Below, in pieces: positions 34,720-43,632 of a stretch of DNA of 44,322 nucleotides. The notes under the pieces were generated by a model. That model was not told the origin of the DNA. It searched no databases and was given only the letters and a program-made list of their open reading frames with translations. The stretch is taken from assembly GCA_016936135.1 (NCBI GenBank), contig JAFGPP010000143.1, positions 1 to 44,322 of the forward strand. The letters are read 5' to 3'. Within the stretch, counting starts at the first letter, position 1. Every line of letters begins with the position of its first letter. The translations under genes and the position numbers were made by a program. This stretch comes from Thermoplasmatota archaeon (GTDB taxonomy: Archaea > Thermoplasmatota > E2 > DHVEG-1).

Positions 34720-37029
34720 ATGAAGGTGCGTGGACTTTTCGTTCCTCTTTCTTTGGTATTGGTTTGCGTTATGTTAATTGGGTTAATGCAGTTTCCGCTA
34801 ATAGCAAAAGGACAAGGTGAAAACTGGCTGAGTGGATGGGACTACCGCAAGAGCGTCATAGTAAAAAGTGGCCTGCATGTGATTTCTGTTCATTATGGAT
34901 CTGGAAGCGATGTTTTGGGGCATACGTATCTGAATGGATTGTGTCAGACAGATTTTGATGATATACGCTTCACTAATTCAGATGGTGTGACATTGATTGA
35001 TTCTGTGACTGTTCGTATACGCGTGATTGGTGATTATGCCGAGTTTAAGGTGGATGTTGTAGAATCGCCAATCTATGTTTATTATGGTAACTCTGAAGTA
35101 TCTGGCTTTTATGAGAACGCAGTTTTAACTTCTGGTTCTATAGGAGATACGGATGATTTAACCCAAAGCTATACTCCTCCTAGTGATGGGGGACAAATTT
35201 CGGGAATTGCCAGAGCCTCACCAGTTACGGGTTTTGCCCTTTCGTTGGAAGCTGTGATAAGTAGTGAAGATGGTGGCTCTGCCCAAATGGCATTGTTACT
35301 TATGAGTACGTCCTATGAACAAATTAACTATAATCAGGTTTACGGTAGAAGAATAGTTGCTCTCACAGATGTAAAAAATATTCCTTCCTCGGATAAGCAT
35401 CGGGAGGTGTTCACGTTTAATACGCCTGTTCCAATTTTTAGAGGCACAGTATATGGAATAGCGTTATGGGCTAGTAATGAGATAACAGTTTGGTATGAGT
35501 CTGGTGCAGGTGAAGGTTCATTCTTTCTTCCCGGAGGTTTTAGCGGTGATATGGTTCTTCATACAAGTTCGCTTGGAACTCAAGCGCTTGGTCGCTTTAT
35601 GAACTATGAACAGGTAGATGAGGATGAGCAGAATATCTTGTTTAGAGATAATGCTGATTATACGAAATCCCGTAGCATGTGGCACCATCACTATGAAACA
35701 AATGGTGAAATAGGTGCAGAAGCAGGTCAAGGAATAGGCGGCTCATATGCTTTTAACTCGACCGTTACTGCCACTAGCGGCATCGGATATGGTGAATTAT
35801 CAGTCAAAAACCCATTTGAGGATGGAGACAAGAGATTCTGGTCCGGTGTTGTCCGATTATCAACATTACCTAGGTTGGATTCTCATATTGAACTTATGGC
35901 TGTAACGCATTTTGAACCATTTTACGGAATTAACGGTTTCGGTGTTGACAGAACTGACGACGGAGTCCAATGGAGACTATCTGCAAGAAACATAAATTAT
36001 CAGTGGTCACATACACTTTTTGGCGAAGTTGAGGCAGATACAGATTATTTTGTTATACTAAGCTATGAACTAGATGGCTCTGACGCGATAACTAAAGTCT
36101 GGATAACAGAACTTGACGAACAGCAATTGCTTGAGGAAACATCCCCTACAGAAACGTTAACGGTAACAAATGATGTTATTGGAGACTGCTTTTTTATAGG
36201 AGCAGCTAATTATCCATTTGAAGATGTGACAGCAACATCAGCATTTTTCGATGAAATGACATTAACAGAAACTTTCCCCAAAACCTTTGGCACATGGGGA
36301 AACGAAGAAATCTTCACAGAGTCACCAAAATTTACATCTGATGGAGTTGTGTCTGGGGCAAGTTATTCAACTGATCCAATATCACCCGGATCGATTTCCT
36401 CAATTTTTGGTGAATATCTTGCGCTTGAAATTGATTCAGCAGAAGTATTGCCTTTACCTAAAACGCTAGGTGGAACCACAGTCTATCTGGATGATATTGA
36501 ATGTCCGTTGTATTACGTTTCACCTGAACAGATTAATTTTCAGGTGCCCTATGAGCTTGAGGGAGAGAATGTTGCGTTAATGGTAATTGAATGCGATGGA
36601 ATATCAAGTATACCTGTTTCAATTGCTATCGCTTCCGTGAATCCGGGAATCTTTACAACAAACATGCAGGGGACAGGAGCTGGTTGTGTGTTGCATAATT
36701 CTGACTCGTCTTTAGTAACATCAATCAATCCAGCGACTAGGGGCGAATACCTCCAGATTTACTGTACAGGGTTAGGTTTAGTTAATCCAGATGTTGAGAC
36801 TGGAGCGGCTGCTTCATCGGATCCGTTGTGTCATACGTTGGTAACTCCTGTCGTGATTATTGGTGGAGTGGAAGCAGATGTGTTGTATTCAGGATTAGCT
36901 CCAGGTTTTGTAGGGTTGTATCAGGTTAATGTCCAAGTGCCGGAAACTGCGCCTTTAGGTGAAGACGTCTCTTTGTTGATATCTGTTGTAGGGATTGAGA
37001 GTAATGTGGTCACTCTTGCTATCCAATGA
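34720..37029 (+). CDS. Secreted multidomain protein: DUF2341 plus Acidobacteria-type C-terminal domain
   Basis: The protein has 769 residues. A signal peptide at 1-30 is followed by a DUF2341 domain at about 40-135 (WDYRKSVIV, FDDIRFTNSDG, IYVYYGNSEVSG), then two beta-rich segments of jelly-roll or lamin-G type (about 140-530). The last 225 residues match the TIGR03437 'Solibacter C-terminal' domain: GSISSIFGEYLA, LPKTLGGTTVYLDD, YYVSPEQINFQVPYEL, NPATRGEYLQIYCTGLG, and LAPGFVGLYQVNVQVP. That domain is typical of Acidobacteria and is rare elsewhere, so transfer from bacteria is likely. GAGG precedes ATG 34720. It is probably a surface adhesin or carbohydrate-binding protein; no catalytic motif is visible. 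Confidence 0.82.
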   Translation: MKVRGLFVPLSLVLVCVMLIGLMQFPLIAKGQGENWLSGWDYRKSVIVKSGLHVISVHYGSGSDVLGHTYLNGLCQTDFDDIRFTNSDGVTLIDSVTVRIRVIGDYAEFKVDVVESPIYVYYGNSEVSGFYENAVLTSGSIGDTDDLTQSYTPPSDGGQISGIARASPVTGFALSLEAVISSEDGGSAQMALLLMSTSYEQINYNQVYGRRIVALTDVKNIPSSDKHREVFTFNTPVPIFRGTVYGIALWASNEITVWYESGAGEGSFFLPGGFSGDMVLHTSSLGTQALGRFMNYEQVDEDEQNILFRDNADYTKSRSMWHHHYETNGEIGAEAGQGIGGSYAFNSTVTATSGIGYGELSVKNPFEDGDKRFWSGVVRLSTLPRLDSHIELMAVTHFEPFYGINGFGVDRTDDGVQWRLSARNINYQWSHTLFGEVEADTDYFVILSYELDGSDAITKVWITELDEQQLLEETSPTETLTVTNDVIGDCFFIGAANYPFEDVTATSAFFDEMTLTETFPKTFGTWGNEEIFTESPKFTSDGVVSGASYSTDPISPGSISSIFGEYLALEIDSAEVLPLPKTLGGTTVYLDDIECPLYYVSPEQINFQVPYELEGENVALMVIECDGISSIPVSIAIASVNPGIFTTNMQGTGAGCVLHNSDSSLVTSINPATRGEYLQIYCTGLGLVNPDVETGAAASSDPLCHTLVTPVVIIGGVEADVLYSGLAPGFVGLYQVNVQVPETAPLGEDVSLLISVVGIESNVVTLAIQ

Positions 37030-37084
37030 TAATCTGTCGAGATATAATGATTTCTTTGTAAAATGGGTTACATATTATGGATAG

Positions 37085-38539
37085 CTAGTTTTGTAGACGG
37101 CTTAAATATGTGGAGATGAGATTTATTTCATGTGAGATGCTGGCTAATGCCAGAAGTAAGCAAAAAATGGTTAACGTTATTACTTTGATTTTTGTCGAGA
37201 GGCTAATTGTTTGCCATCCATATATAAAATAACCTACCGCCAGACCCGTAATGACCATAATGTATCTCTCAGATATGTCGATAGCTATTGTCATCATAAA
37301 TTGAATAGATGCTAAAGCAATAGAGATTGCCATGGTGAATAGCATAATTGTTAATGTTATGTTTTTCTTAGGATATGTTATCTTGTTCTGAAAGAATCTG
37401 AAAAATATTTTCTGCGGCAATATATCTAAAAAAATACGAATTATGATAATAGCAGGTACAATCCACCAAATAGTTGTTATAATTTGATATATTATTTGAT
37501 TGTGTGCGTTAGGATATGGTAAGAATGCAGAATTAAAAACTACATTAAGAAAGTGCTGAAATGCATGGATTATGTTATTCGGCATGGTGAGATCTTCTAG
37601 ATAAATTGCCTGGATAATAGCTTGGGTACCCGTGAAGTCGCTATATAACGCATAATTTCTTGCGAAAAACCATAGACATAGGACCGCTGAAATGGAATAA
37701 ATAATGATAAGGTGTTTCAATTTGATCGCGATTGATTTTTTCTTCACAAGAACTAAGTAGCATGCTGAAATGGTTGGGATAAGAATTATCAATGCTGTCA
37801 ACTTGGTGAGGCCTGCCAATCCAATTAATATCCCAAGAATTATAGTGATCTTGGTGCTGGTCTCAATTTTCTTTTCATATGCCTGGTAGAAGACGAGAAG
37901 AGTTGCCGCCACAAGAAATTGTGCTGCTATGTCGTTACTTATTCTAATGGCTTGAAAAGCCCATGATGGTAATGTAATAATTACTGACAACGATCCTAGA
38001 GCTATGAATTCACTATGTGTAATTTTTTTAAGCAAATAATAGTACGCTAGTAGAGTTAATGTTGAGAATATGATGCTTACTCCTCGAGCAATATATGCTT
38101 TTGAAATCATAGAATCGGTTAAATTAATGAAAAAAGCGCAGAATGCATAATAAATTGGAGGTTGAACCCCTTCATATGACGATCCGCCAGTGATATCGAA
38201 AGCGTACCATCCCCATGCATGTACTGAGTCAATTATCTCTGGAGTTATTGCACCAATCGCTTCAGGGGTTATAATATTTTCCTTCTCCCAATGTCCTACC
38301 GATTTAGCTAGTTCGAATACTTGATTAGAAATTGAATCCTCATAGATGTTTATCAGCCAGTTTCCATTACTGACCTTTATTACATAATCAAAGTGAAATA
38401 GTTCATCTGACATATCAAATAATGGATAATTATATGCTAAATTTACGCTCCAAATAAGATGTATTGAAAGGATCAGAAGTAAGATTATTGTATATTTTCG
38501 ATTTGAAATGATAGAAATTGTTTGCTTTATTAAATAAAT
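37085..38539 (-). CDS. GT-C membrane glycosyltransferase (ArnT/PMT-like), likely with non-standard start
   Basis: From ATG 38413 the protein would start inside the first outside loop: MSDELFHFDYV. This carries the DE/H pair that holds the catalytic Asp of GT-C enzymes. The same frame, however, is open upstream to a stop at 38540-38542 and encodes YLIKQTISIISNRKY followed by a perfect first membrane helix (TIILLLILSIHLIWSVNLAY). The upstream part has no ATG, GTG or TTG, so translation may begin at ATT 38539, behind GGGG, or at CTG. The total of about 484 residues with roughly eleven helices suits a lipid-phosphate-sugar dependent transferase that acts outside the membrane. If only ATG 38413 is used, the first helix is lost and the protein could hardly insert correctly. 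Confidence 0.78.
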   Translation of the reverse strand: MYLIKQTISIISNRKYTIILLLILSIHLIWSVNLAYNYPLFDMSDELFHFDYVIKVSNGNWLINIYEDSISNQVFELAKSVGHWEKENIITPEAIGAITPEIIDSVHAWGWYAFDITGGSSYEGVQPPIYYAFCAFFINLTDSMISKAYIARGVSIIFSTLTLLAYYYLLKKITHSEFIALGSLSVIITLPSWAFQAIRISNDIAAQFLVAATLLVFYQAYEKKIETSTKITIILGILIGLAGLTKLTALIILIPTISACYLVLVKKKSIAIKLKHLIIIYSISAVLCLWFFARNYALYSDFTGTQAIIQAIYLEDLTMPNNIIHAFQHFLNVVFNSAFLPYPNAHNQIIYQIITTIWWIVPAIIIIRIFLDILPQKIFFRFFQNKITYPKKNITLTIMLFTMAISIALASIQFMMTIAIDISERYIMVITGLAVGYFIYGWQTISLSTKIKVITLTIFCLLLALASISHEINLISTYLSRLQN

Positions 38540-38625
38540 CTACCCCTTCAGATCTTTTATCTTATTTTTATAACTTTATAATTTTTGTTTTAAACTTATG
38601 CATTATTCATGACTTATTGTTGATT

Positions 38626-39348
38626 TTAGTAGTTGATTAGCTCGTTCAATATTAACTTGAAAATGGAAAATCCGTCATGCAAAGTACGAAGTTTAGAGTC
38701 ACCATTAAGTCGCTTTAATTCTATGCTGGGTGCCTCCACAATGGTTAGATCAAGTTTCTTTGCCTTGATAATGATTTCTGTTTCAATTTCAAAGTATTTT
38801 GATTTTAGTAGAGGGGTCAATTTCTTAATTGCTTTGTTGTTCATAGCAATATATCCATAACAAAGGTCGCTAAATTTTTCAGAAAAGAAAAAATTTATCA
38901 ATCCCACAAAAAAACGGTTACCTAGGTAGCGAAAAAAGCTCATGTCTTCTGAATATCCTCCTTTCAAAAACCGTGATCCTTTAACTAAATCTGCTCCATC
39001 ATCTATCCTTTTTAAGAAGATTGGAATCTCTATAGGTCTCATTGAACCGTCAGCATCAAGTATAATAACTGGATCTCCATCCGCTTCTTTAAATGCTTGA
39101 CAAACGGCTGCTCCTTTTCCCTTTTCCGTTTGTTGAATAACGGATGCTCCATATTCCTCAGCGATTGTGACCGTTCCATCTATGGAACCTCCATCAATTA
39201 CAATGACCTTTTCAGTATATTGTTTTAACTCTTTTAAGAGGAAAGGAAGTGTATCACATTCGTTTAAAGTAGGAATAATAATTTGAAGCTTATCAGCTTT
39301 CTTAGAGTTAAAGGTCTCTTTTGGTGAATCTTCTTTTGTCATATTCAT
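38626..39348 (-). CDS. GT2 of the dolichyl-phosphate mannose/glucose synthase type
   Basis: The protein has 240 residues. LQIIIPTLNECDTLPFLL, KVIVIDGGSIDGT, GKGAAVCQAFKEADGDPV and ILDADGSM are the standard DPM1-like sequence, with DAD as metal site. It has no C-terminal helices, as in the soluble DPM1 branch. It should load mannose or glucose on polyprenyl phosphate, which would serve as donor for the GT-C protein next to it (same strand, 87 bases downstream of this gene). ATG 39348 or ATG 39342 are both possible starts. Confidence 0.87.
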   Translation of the reverse strand: MNMTKEDSPKETFNSKKADKLQIIIPTLNECDTLPFLLKELKQYTEKVIVIDGGSIDGTVTIAEEYGASVIQQTEKGKGAAVCQAFKEADGDPVIILDADGSMRPIEIPIFLKRIDDGADLVKGSRFLKGGYSEDMSFFRYLGNRFFVGLINFFFSEKFSDLCYGYIAMNNKAIKKLTPLLKSKYFEIETEIIIKAKKLDLTIVEAPSIELKRLNGDSKLRTLHDGFSIFKLILNELINY

Positions 39349-39491
39349 TACCGAAGGAGTGTGATGGATTGTAATGCTCTTATATGGAACTCAGTTTAAT
39401 AATCCTATTTGATAATGAGGTATAATAGCAATCGAAACTTCTATCTAAAGAATCTATATGTTGATTTAAATAGTTAAGTTGGATCTGAAAA
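39349..39491. promoter_or_regulatory. Divergent promoter region
   Basis: These 143 AT-rich bases separate the DPM1-like gene on the minus strand from the methyltransferase on the plus strand, so both promoters should be here. The stretch GTTGATTTAAATAG at about 39458-39473 is TATA-like for the plus-strand gene. No coding sequence is seen. Confidence 0.3.
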
Positions 39492-40367
39492 ATGTCAAAA
39501 ATTCTCGATGATTGTGAATGTCCTGTATGTTCAAATCATAATGTTCAATTATGGAATACGATCTCTCATTTAGAGTTTGATTTGCTTCTATGTCCTCAAT
39601 GCTCATTTGTTTTTCAACCCGAACCAACTGAAATGTTCAACTATGATATAGAATATTATGATTTCTGGGATCTTGGGACACACTCTAAAGAAATTCGACA
39701 AATGAAATTGCGGTCAGCTTATGCATATCTGGATATGATTAAAGAACGATCAGGTATAAATCATGGTCGTTTGCTTGATGTAGGTTGTGCCTACGGTTTT
39801 TTGTTGGAAGCAGCACGAAATCGGGGATATCAAGCATATGGTGTTGATGTATCTTCGGCTATTCAATTTGCGAAGAAAAAGGGTTTTGATGTTTATGAAA
39901 CGGATTTTATGAATATGTCCATTAAAGACAACTTTTTTGATGTTATTACTTTAGTTGATATGATTGAGCACATTTCTAGACCTAAAGATTTGTTTCGACG
40001 TATTAATAGATCACTAAAAGTAGGAGGAGCAGTTTTTATAATTACCCCAGATGTATTCTCACTATCTCGAAAGATGCTTAATAACTATTGGTTTCATTTC
40101 AAACATGAGCATGTATCATATTTTTGTCCAAATTCGTTAAGCACTCTATTAAGTGAAACTGGGTTTGAGCTTCGCTACATTGGTCTAGGCTATAAACATT
40201 TAAGTTATCAATATATAGTCAACCACTTTTTGAAATATAATAGAGGTTTAGTGGCAAAAGGTCTCCAATTTATTGGCAAATTACTTCCATCTGAGCTTGC
40301 GTTATTACCCATTCGGTACCCAACGGAAATGTTGTGTATAGCAACCAAGTCTTTTGTGCATGCTTAA
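39492..40367 (+). CDS. Zinc-finger class I SAM-dependent methyltransferase
   Basis: The protein has 291 residues. CPVCS and CPQCS near residues 10 and 36 make a zinc-binding start, RLLDVGCAYGFLLEAA the SAM loop, and VDMIEHISRPKDLF the post-I motif. The fold ends after this domain; the C-terminal C-methyltransferase domain of the 18206, 26233 and 28842 proteins is missing, so this is the shorter Methyltransf_23 type seen in many polysaccharide loci. It probably methylates a sugar hydroxyl on a lipid-linked or finished glycan. It is transcribed alone, between genes on the other strand. Confidence 0.85.
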   Translation: MSKILDDCECPVCSNHNVQLWNTISHLEFDLLLCPQCSFVFQPEPTEMFNYDIEYYDFWDLGTHSKEIRQMKLRSAYAYLDMIKERSGINHGRLLDVGCAYGFLLEAARNRGYQAYGVDVSSAIQFAKKKGFDVYETDFMNMSIKDNFFDVITLVDMIEHISRPKDLFRRINRSLKVGGAVFIITPDVFSLSRKMLNNYWFHFKHEHVSYFCPNSLSTLLSETGFELRYIGLGYKHLSYQYIVNHFLKYNRGLVAKGLQFIGKLLPSELALLPIRYPTEMLCIATKSFVHA

Positions 40368-40387
40368 TCTTATAATGAATCAATTGC

Positions 40388-41632
40388 TTATCTTTTTGTA
40401 ATTTTTCCTGTTTTGTATGTTCGGTTGAATTTTCCTGATTTTGTTACTAGTCCTTTTAGTGCTGAGTATGCTATGAATGGAACTAGTAAGAAATTTAGTA
40501 CCCATGCGTAGGTTATTTTTTTGTAATCTTCTGTTGTTTTTTCCAGATACAATGCGATTATTGAAGAAGAAATTGCAGCGGGAATGCTAGCTAAAATAAG
40601 TATATTTTGTAATTGGGTAAGATAATTTGGGAATGTTGAGGAGGGAAACACTGCAACTATGACTATGGCACTCATTAGAATGGTTACCATAACTGAGTGA
40701 AGAAAACAATATCCTGTGACAAGAAAATCAAATTTTTGTTTTAAACTCAAATATTTGCTTGTTAGTATTTTCCCAAAGTGTTCTCTAAATGTTCTTGTAT
40801 GACCTTCGGCCCATCGGCATTGTTGTTTGATAAATTTTTTGAAGGTGTTAGGGGATTCACCTGAAACCGCTAAACTGGAATCATATTTTATTTTGTACCC
40901 TTTTTCATATAGACGAACCGTTAAATTCCAATCTTCATCTGTGACTTCTTCAAAATTAACTTCTTTGAGAACATCGGTATAAATCATAAAGATGCCTCCG
41001 GTTAAGGGCACAAATAATTTCAATTTCTCTTTTCCAGTTAGTTCAACCATATTGTACATACTGTGCCAAACCCGAACTCCTTTGGTTACCCAATTTTCTT
41101 CTTTGTTTAAATCATGCCTTTGGTAACCTTGAACAGCAACTATATCCTTGTCTCCTTGGAAACTCTCAATAAATTTACTTACAAGATCACTTGGTGGAAC
41201 AAAATCAGCATCAAAAATCAACACATGTGTACTCTGGGGATCTATGTGTTCTAAACCAACATTTAATGCTCCCCCCTTCCAACCTGTTCGTGAATTCCGA
41301 TGAATAACCTTGACTTTTGGGTGACCTTGCCAAGCCTCTAACTTCTCAGTTGTAACGCCATCATTAGAGTCGTCAACTACAACTACCTCGAAAGTTACCG
41401 ATGTGAATGCGGTGCATGCCTTAAGCAACCTATCCACAACATTTGGTTCATTATAGGTAGGAAGCAAAACACTCACAAAGCAAGAATCCGAATTATCGTT
41501 ATGTGCATCTAGGATTTTTACTGGACGCGATTTCATCACAACAAAAGCGAAAATATACCACCGAATCGCATACAAAAAGAGAATTACACATTCCATAAAA
41601 CCAAAAACAAAGACTAGCTCAACAAGATTCAA
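40388..41632 (-). CDS. Processive cellulose-synthase-like GT2
   Basis: The protein has 414 residues from TTG 41632, supported by AGAGGTA nine bases upstream. A membrane helix at about 6-32 is followed by the GT2 domain: VSVLLPTYNEPNVV, VVVVDDSNDGV, LIFDADFVPP, TDEDW (catalytic Asp) and QQCRW (the QxxRW of chain-extending enzymes). Three to four helices lie at the end (from about 300). The full D, DxD, TED/QxxRW set indicates a processive enzyme like cellulose, hyaluronan or glucomannan synthase that builds and threads a homopolymer through the membrane. No BcsB- or PilZ-like partner is found in the window. Confidence 0.88.
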   Translation of the reverse strand: MNLVELVFVFGFMECVILFLYAIRWYIFAFVVMKSRPVKILDAHNDNSDSCFVSVLLPTYNEPNVVDRLLKACTAFTSVTFEVVVVDDSNDGVTTEKLEAWQGHPKVKVIHRNSRTGWKGGALNVGLEHIDPQSTHVLIFDADFVPPSDLVSKFIESFQGDKDIVAVQGYQRHDLNKEENWVTKGVRVWHSMYNMVELTGKEKLKLFVPLTGGIFMIYTDVLKEVNFEEVTDEDWNLTVRLYEKGYKIKYDSSLAVSGESPNTFKKFIKQQCRWAEGHTRTFREHFGKILTSKYLSLKQKFDFLVTGYCFLHSVMVTILMSAIVIVAVFPSSTFPNYLTQLQNILILASIPAAISSSIIALYLEKTTEDYKKITYAWVLNFLLVPFIAYSALKGLVTKSGKFNRTYKTGKITKR

Positions 41633-42353
41633 AAGTTAACTACCTCTTTATTGCCGCCCGACTCTCGGCCGATTTATATGTAACAGTTTTACAGCCTCGA
41701 GAGGTTTTTGGGAAACAACTGAGGTGTATTCACTAAATCATTGTCCCCTTTTCATAATCGATTAAATCTGATTGGTCTGTTACGTCTGCATTATTTCCCT
41801 TATTTTTTACTAAATAATATGGTGTACACGTTTTCTCATTTTCATTAAAAACTGGTATGCTGTATGTCCATAACAATAAACGCTCCTCCTTAAACATTCA
41901 TCAAACTATTTTTGTCATTCAAAAATTATTTAAGTGTTCAGTAAGAATTCAATTTTGTTTTTGAGGGTAATTTATGCTAACTCTAGATTTGGGTTGCGGT
42001 GATAGACCCAATGGTGATGTGAATTTAGATAGATATTATTTTGGGATATGAAACAAATATTAGGTGAAGTTAAACAAAATAAACACGTTATAGAAAGCTC
42101 TAAATCACTTGTATTTTCATTAGTTCAAATGTTTGAAGTGACCCAATGAAATTGGTTTGATTGTAATGTTTTCCCTCTTTTCATCTTTAAAAAATCCTTT
42201 TAGAATCTAATGAATTTTATTAATGGAAATAGTTTATACGAAATCAATGAATAATAGAACAACAAAATATAATTGAGCTCAGATGCTAACCCAATGATTC
42301 ATACAAACACGGAAAAATATGTGCTGAATGAAAATAATACGGGGAAATAATAC
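41633..42353. other. 721-base gap between island and right flank
   Basis: Apart from the methyltransferase stump at 41974-42051, described separately, I see no gene. The promoter of the processive GT2 on the minus strand must lie at its left end. The rest is AT-rich with stops in all frames. A GGGGAAA at 42339-42345 is the likely ribosome binding site for the gene at 42354. Confidence 0.5.
41974..42051 (+). pseudogene. N-terminal stump of a SAM-dependent methyltransferase
   Basis: ATG 41974, with GAGGG about 8 bases upstream, opens a 25-residue frame that begins MLTLDLGCGDRPNGDVNLD and stops at TGA. LDLGCGDxPxGDVNxD is the SAM-binding motif I and following acidic strand of a methyltransferase family common in glycan loci. 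The rest of the gene is absent. It keeps its ribosome binding site, so the loss looks recent, or the short peptide is still translated. Confidence 0.55.
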
Positions 42354-43484
42354 ATGTCTTTTTTAACGACCAAAAAGAGGAGAAATTTTTTTAAAACAAA
42401 AATTAATTTAACAACTATCATTACATTAGTTTTTCTTTGTTTTGGTGTTGTCTTTTTATTAAGTTCTGTTCTTTTTTCTGTTACCTCACTTGCCTTTATT
42501 GGAATAACCTTGTTATTTTGGGCTATAATTTTCCTTTACATCCAACCTGAAAAACATATTAAAAAATCTCTAATGGATGCCGTATTGGCACCACAATCTC
42601 TTACGATAAATCAACTAATTCGGGAATTAGGTTACAAAGGTAAACCAATTTATTTGCCATCTGGATATTTCAAAACTATTAATACAAATAAATTATTCTT
42701 AAGTAAAGACGATAAGACGAATCTTCCTCCCCCTGGGAATTCGTTGAATTTAGAAAACGAAATATTGTTAACCAACTCAAAAAGCCTTCTCTTGAATCCT
42801 TCTGGTTTACAATTAAGTCATATTTTCCAACGACGTTTTGATAAAACCTTCTCAAAATCGGATTTAACCTATATTCAGCAAAAACTGCAAGAAATTATTA
42901 CACAAGATCTCGAGCTAGCAAGAAAATTCGAATTAGCAATAACAAAAAACCAAGTTTCCCTAAAAATTAATCAATCAATTTTTACGGGTTTGCAAAACTA
43001 TGAAAAGTCAATTATGCCTAACATAATGGGATGCCCTATTTGTAGTGCCGTTGCGTGCATCTTGACTAACTTCACTGGAAAACCTTTAGTCGTTGAAGCT
43101 ATAGAAAACTTGGAAAATGGAAAAGTATTACAGGTCACCCTTCGATTCTTGGATAACGTGAAAATTGACCCCATTCCAATATCTGAACCTCAATTAATGG
43201 TATCCCAAAAATCGTCACGTTCTTTACGACTGTTACCAAAGATGGTTGCATTAATACAAACGACAATTGGTTCGCTATTATTGGTTCTGGTCGCTTTCAT
43301 AACCTTGAACGATTTTGTAAATTGGGGCAAAGATATTCCAACAATATTTTTTGGTTCTAGGTCTGGTGAACTTTTGAGTCTAGGAATAGACATGACGTTG
43401 ATTTATTATCTTCTGATAGGATTGATTTTAGTTATTTTCGGATTCTTTACCTACTTCTTAAAAGAAAGGATTTTTGATTACTAA
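42354..43484 (+). CDS. Conserved archaeal membrane protein with CPxC motif, function unknown
   Basis: The protein has 376 residues. Two membrane helices lie at about 20-65, a soluble domain at about 70-290, and two more helices at about 305-325 and 345-370. The soluble part has SKSLLLNPSGLQLSHIF, and MGCPICSAVACILTNFTGKP, a CPxC pair followed by a third Cys, which could bind metal or work as a thiol pair. I recall similar proteins in many archaeal genomes without a known role. It is not a typical glycan gene and probably marks the end of the island. Confidence 0.7.
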   Translation: MSFLTTKKRRNFFKTKINLTTIITLVFLCFGVVFLLSSVLFSVTSLAFIGITLLFWAIIFLYIQPEKHIKKSLMDAVLAPQSLTINQLIRELGYKGKPIYLPSGYFKTINTNKLFLSKDDKTNLPPPGNSLNLENEILLTNSKSLLLNPSGLQLSHIFQRRFDKTFSKSDLTYIQQKLQEIITQDLELARKFELAITKNQVSLKINQSIFTGLQNYEKSIMPNIMGCPICSAVACILTNFTGKPLVVEAIENLENGKVLQVTLRFLDNVKIDPIPISEPQLMVSQKSSRSLRLLPKMVALIQTTIGSLLLVLVAFITLNDFVNWGKDIPTIFFGSRSGELLSLGIDMTLIYYLLIGLILVIFGFFTYFLKERIFDY

Positions 43485-43605
43485 TTTACTTTCAGGATGA
43501 TGATATGTTGAGCTAACTAACTCAACTAATTCCTCAAAGGTATTTGGCTCATTTTTGTTCATAACATCAAGTATGTGATTTTTAATTGTTTCAGCATATT
43601 TTTTT
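43458..43605 (-). pseudogene. Short remnant of an archaeal helical protein
   Basis: On the minus strand a frame reads KYAETIKNHILDVM and NKNEPNTFEELVELVSSTYH, then a short tail to TAA at 43458-43460, inside the end of the previous gene. The phrase ILDxMxKxEPxTFEELVELV is the type of helix-turn-helix-like N-terminal region seen at the start of larger archaeal proteins. Only one ATG (43562) is available and the C-terminal part is missing. I consider it a truncated gene. Confidence 0.4.
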
Positions 43606-43632
43606 TAATTTTTATTCTTTATTGACTATTTT

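Noticed and set aside
43493-43510. C/D-box-like ATGATGA sequence
   Set aside because: There is no matching D box at the right distance, and the bases are the reverse of a coding-like remnant.
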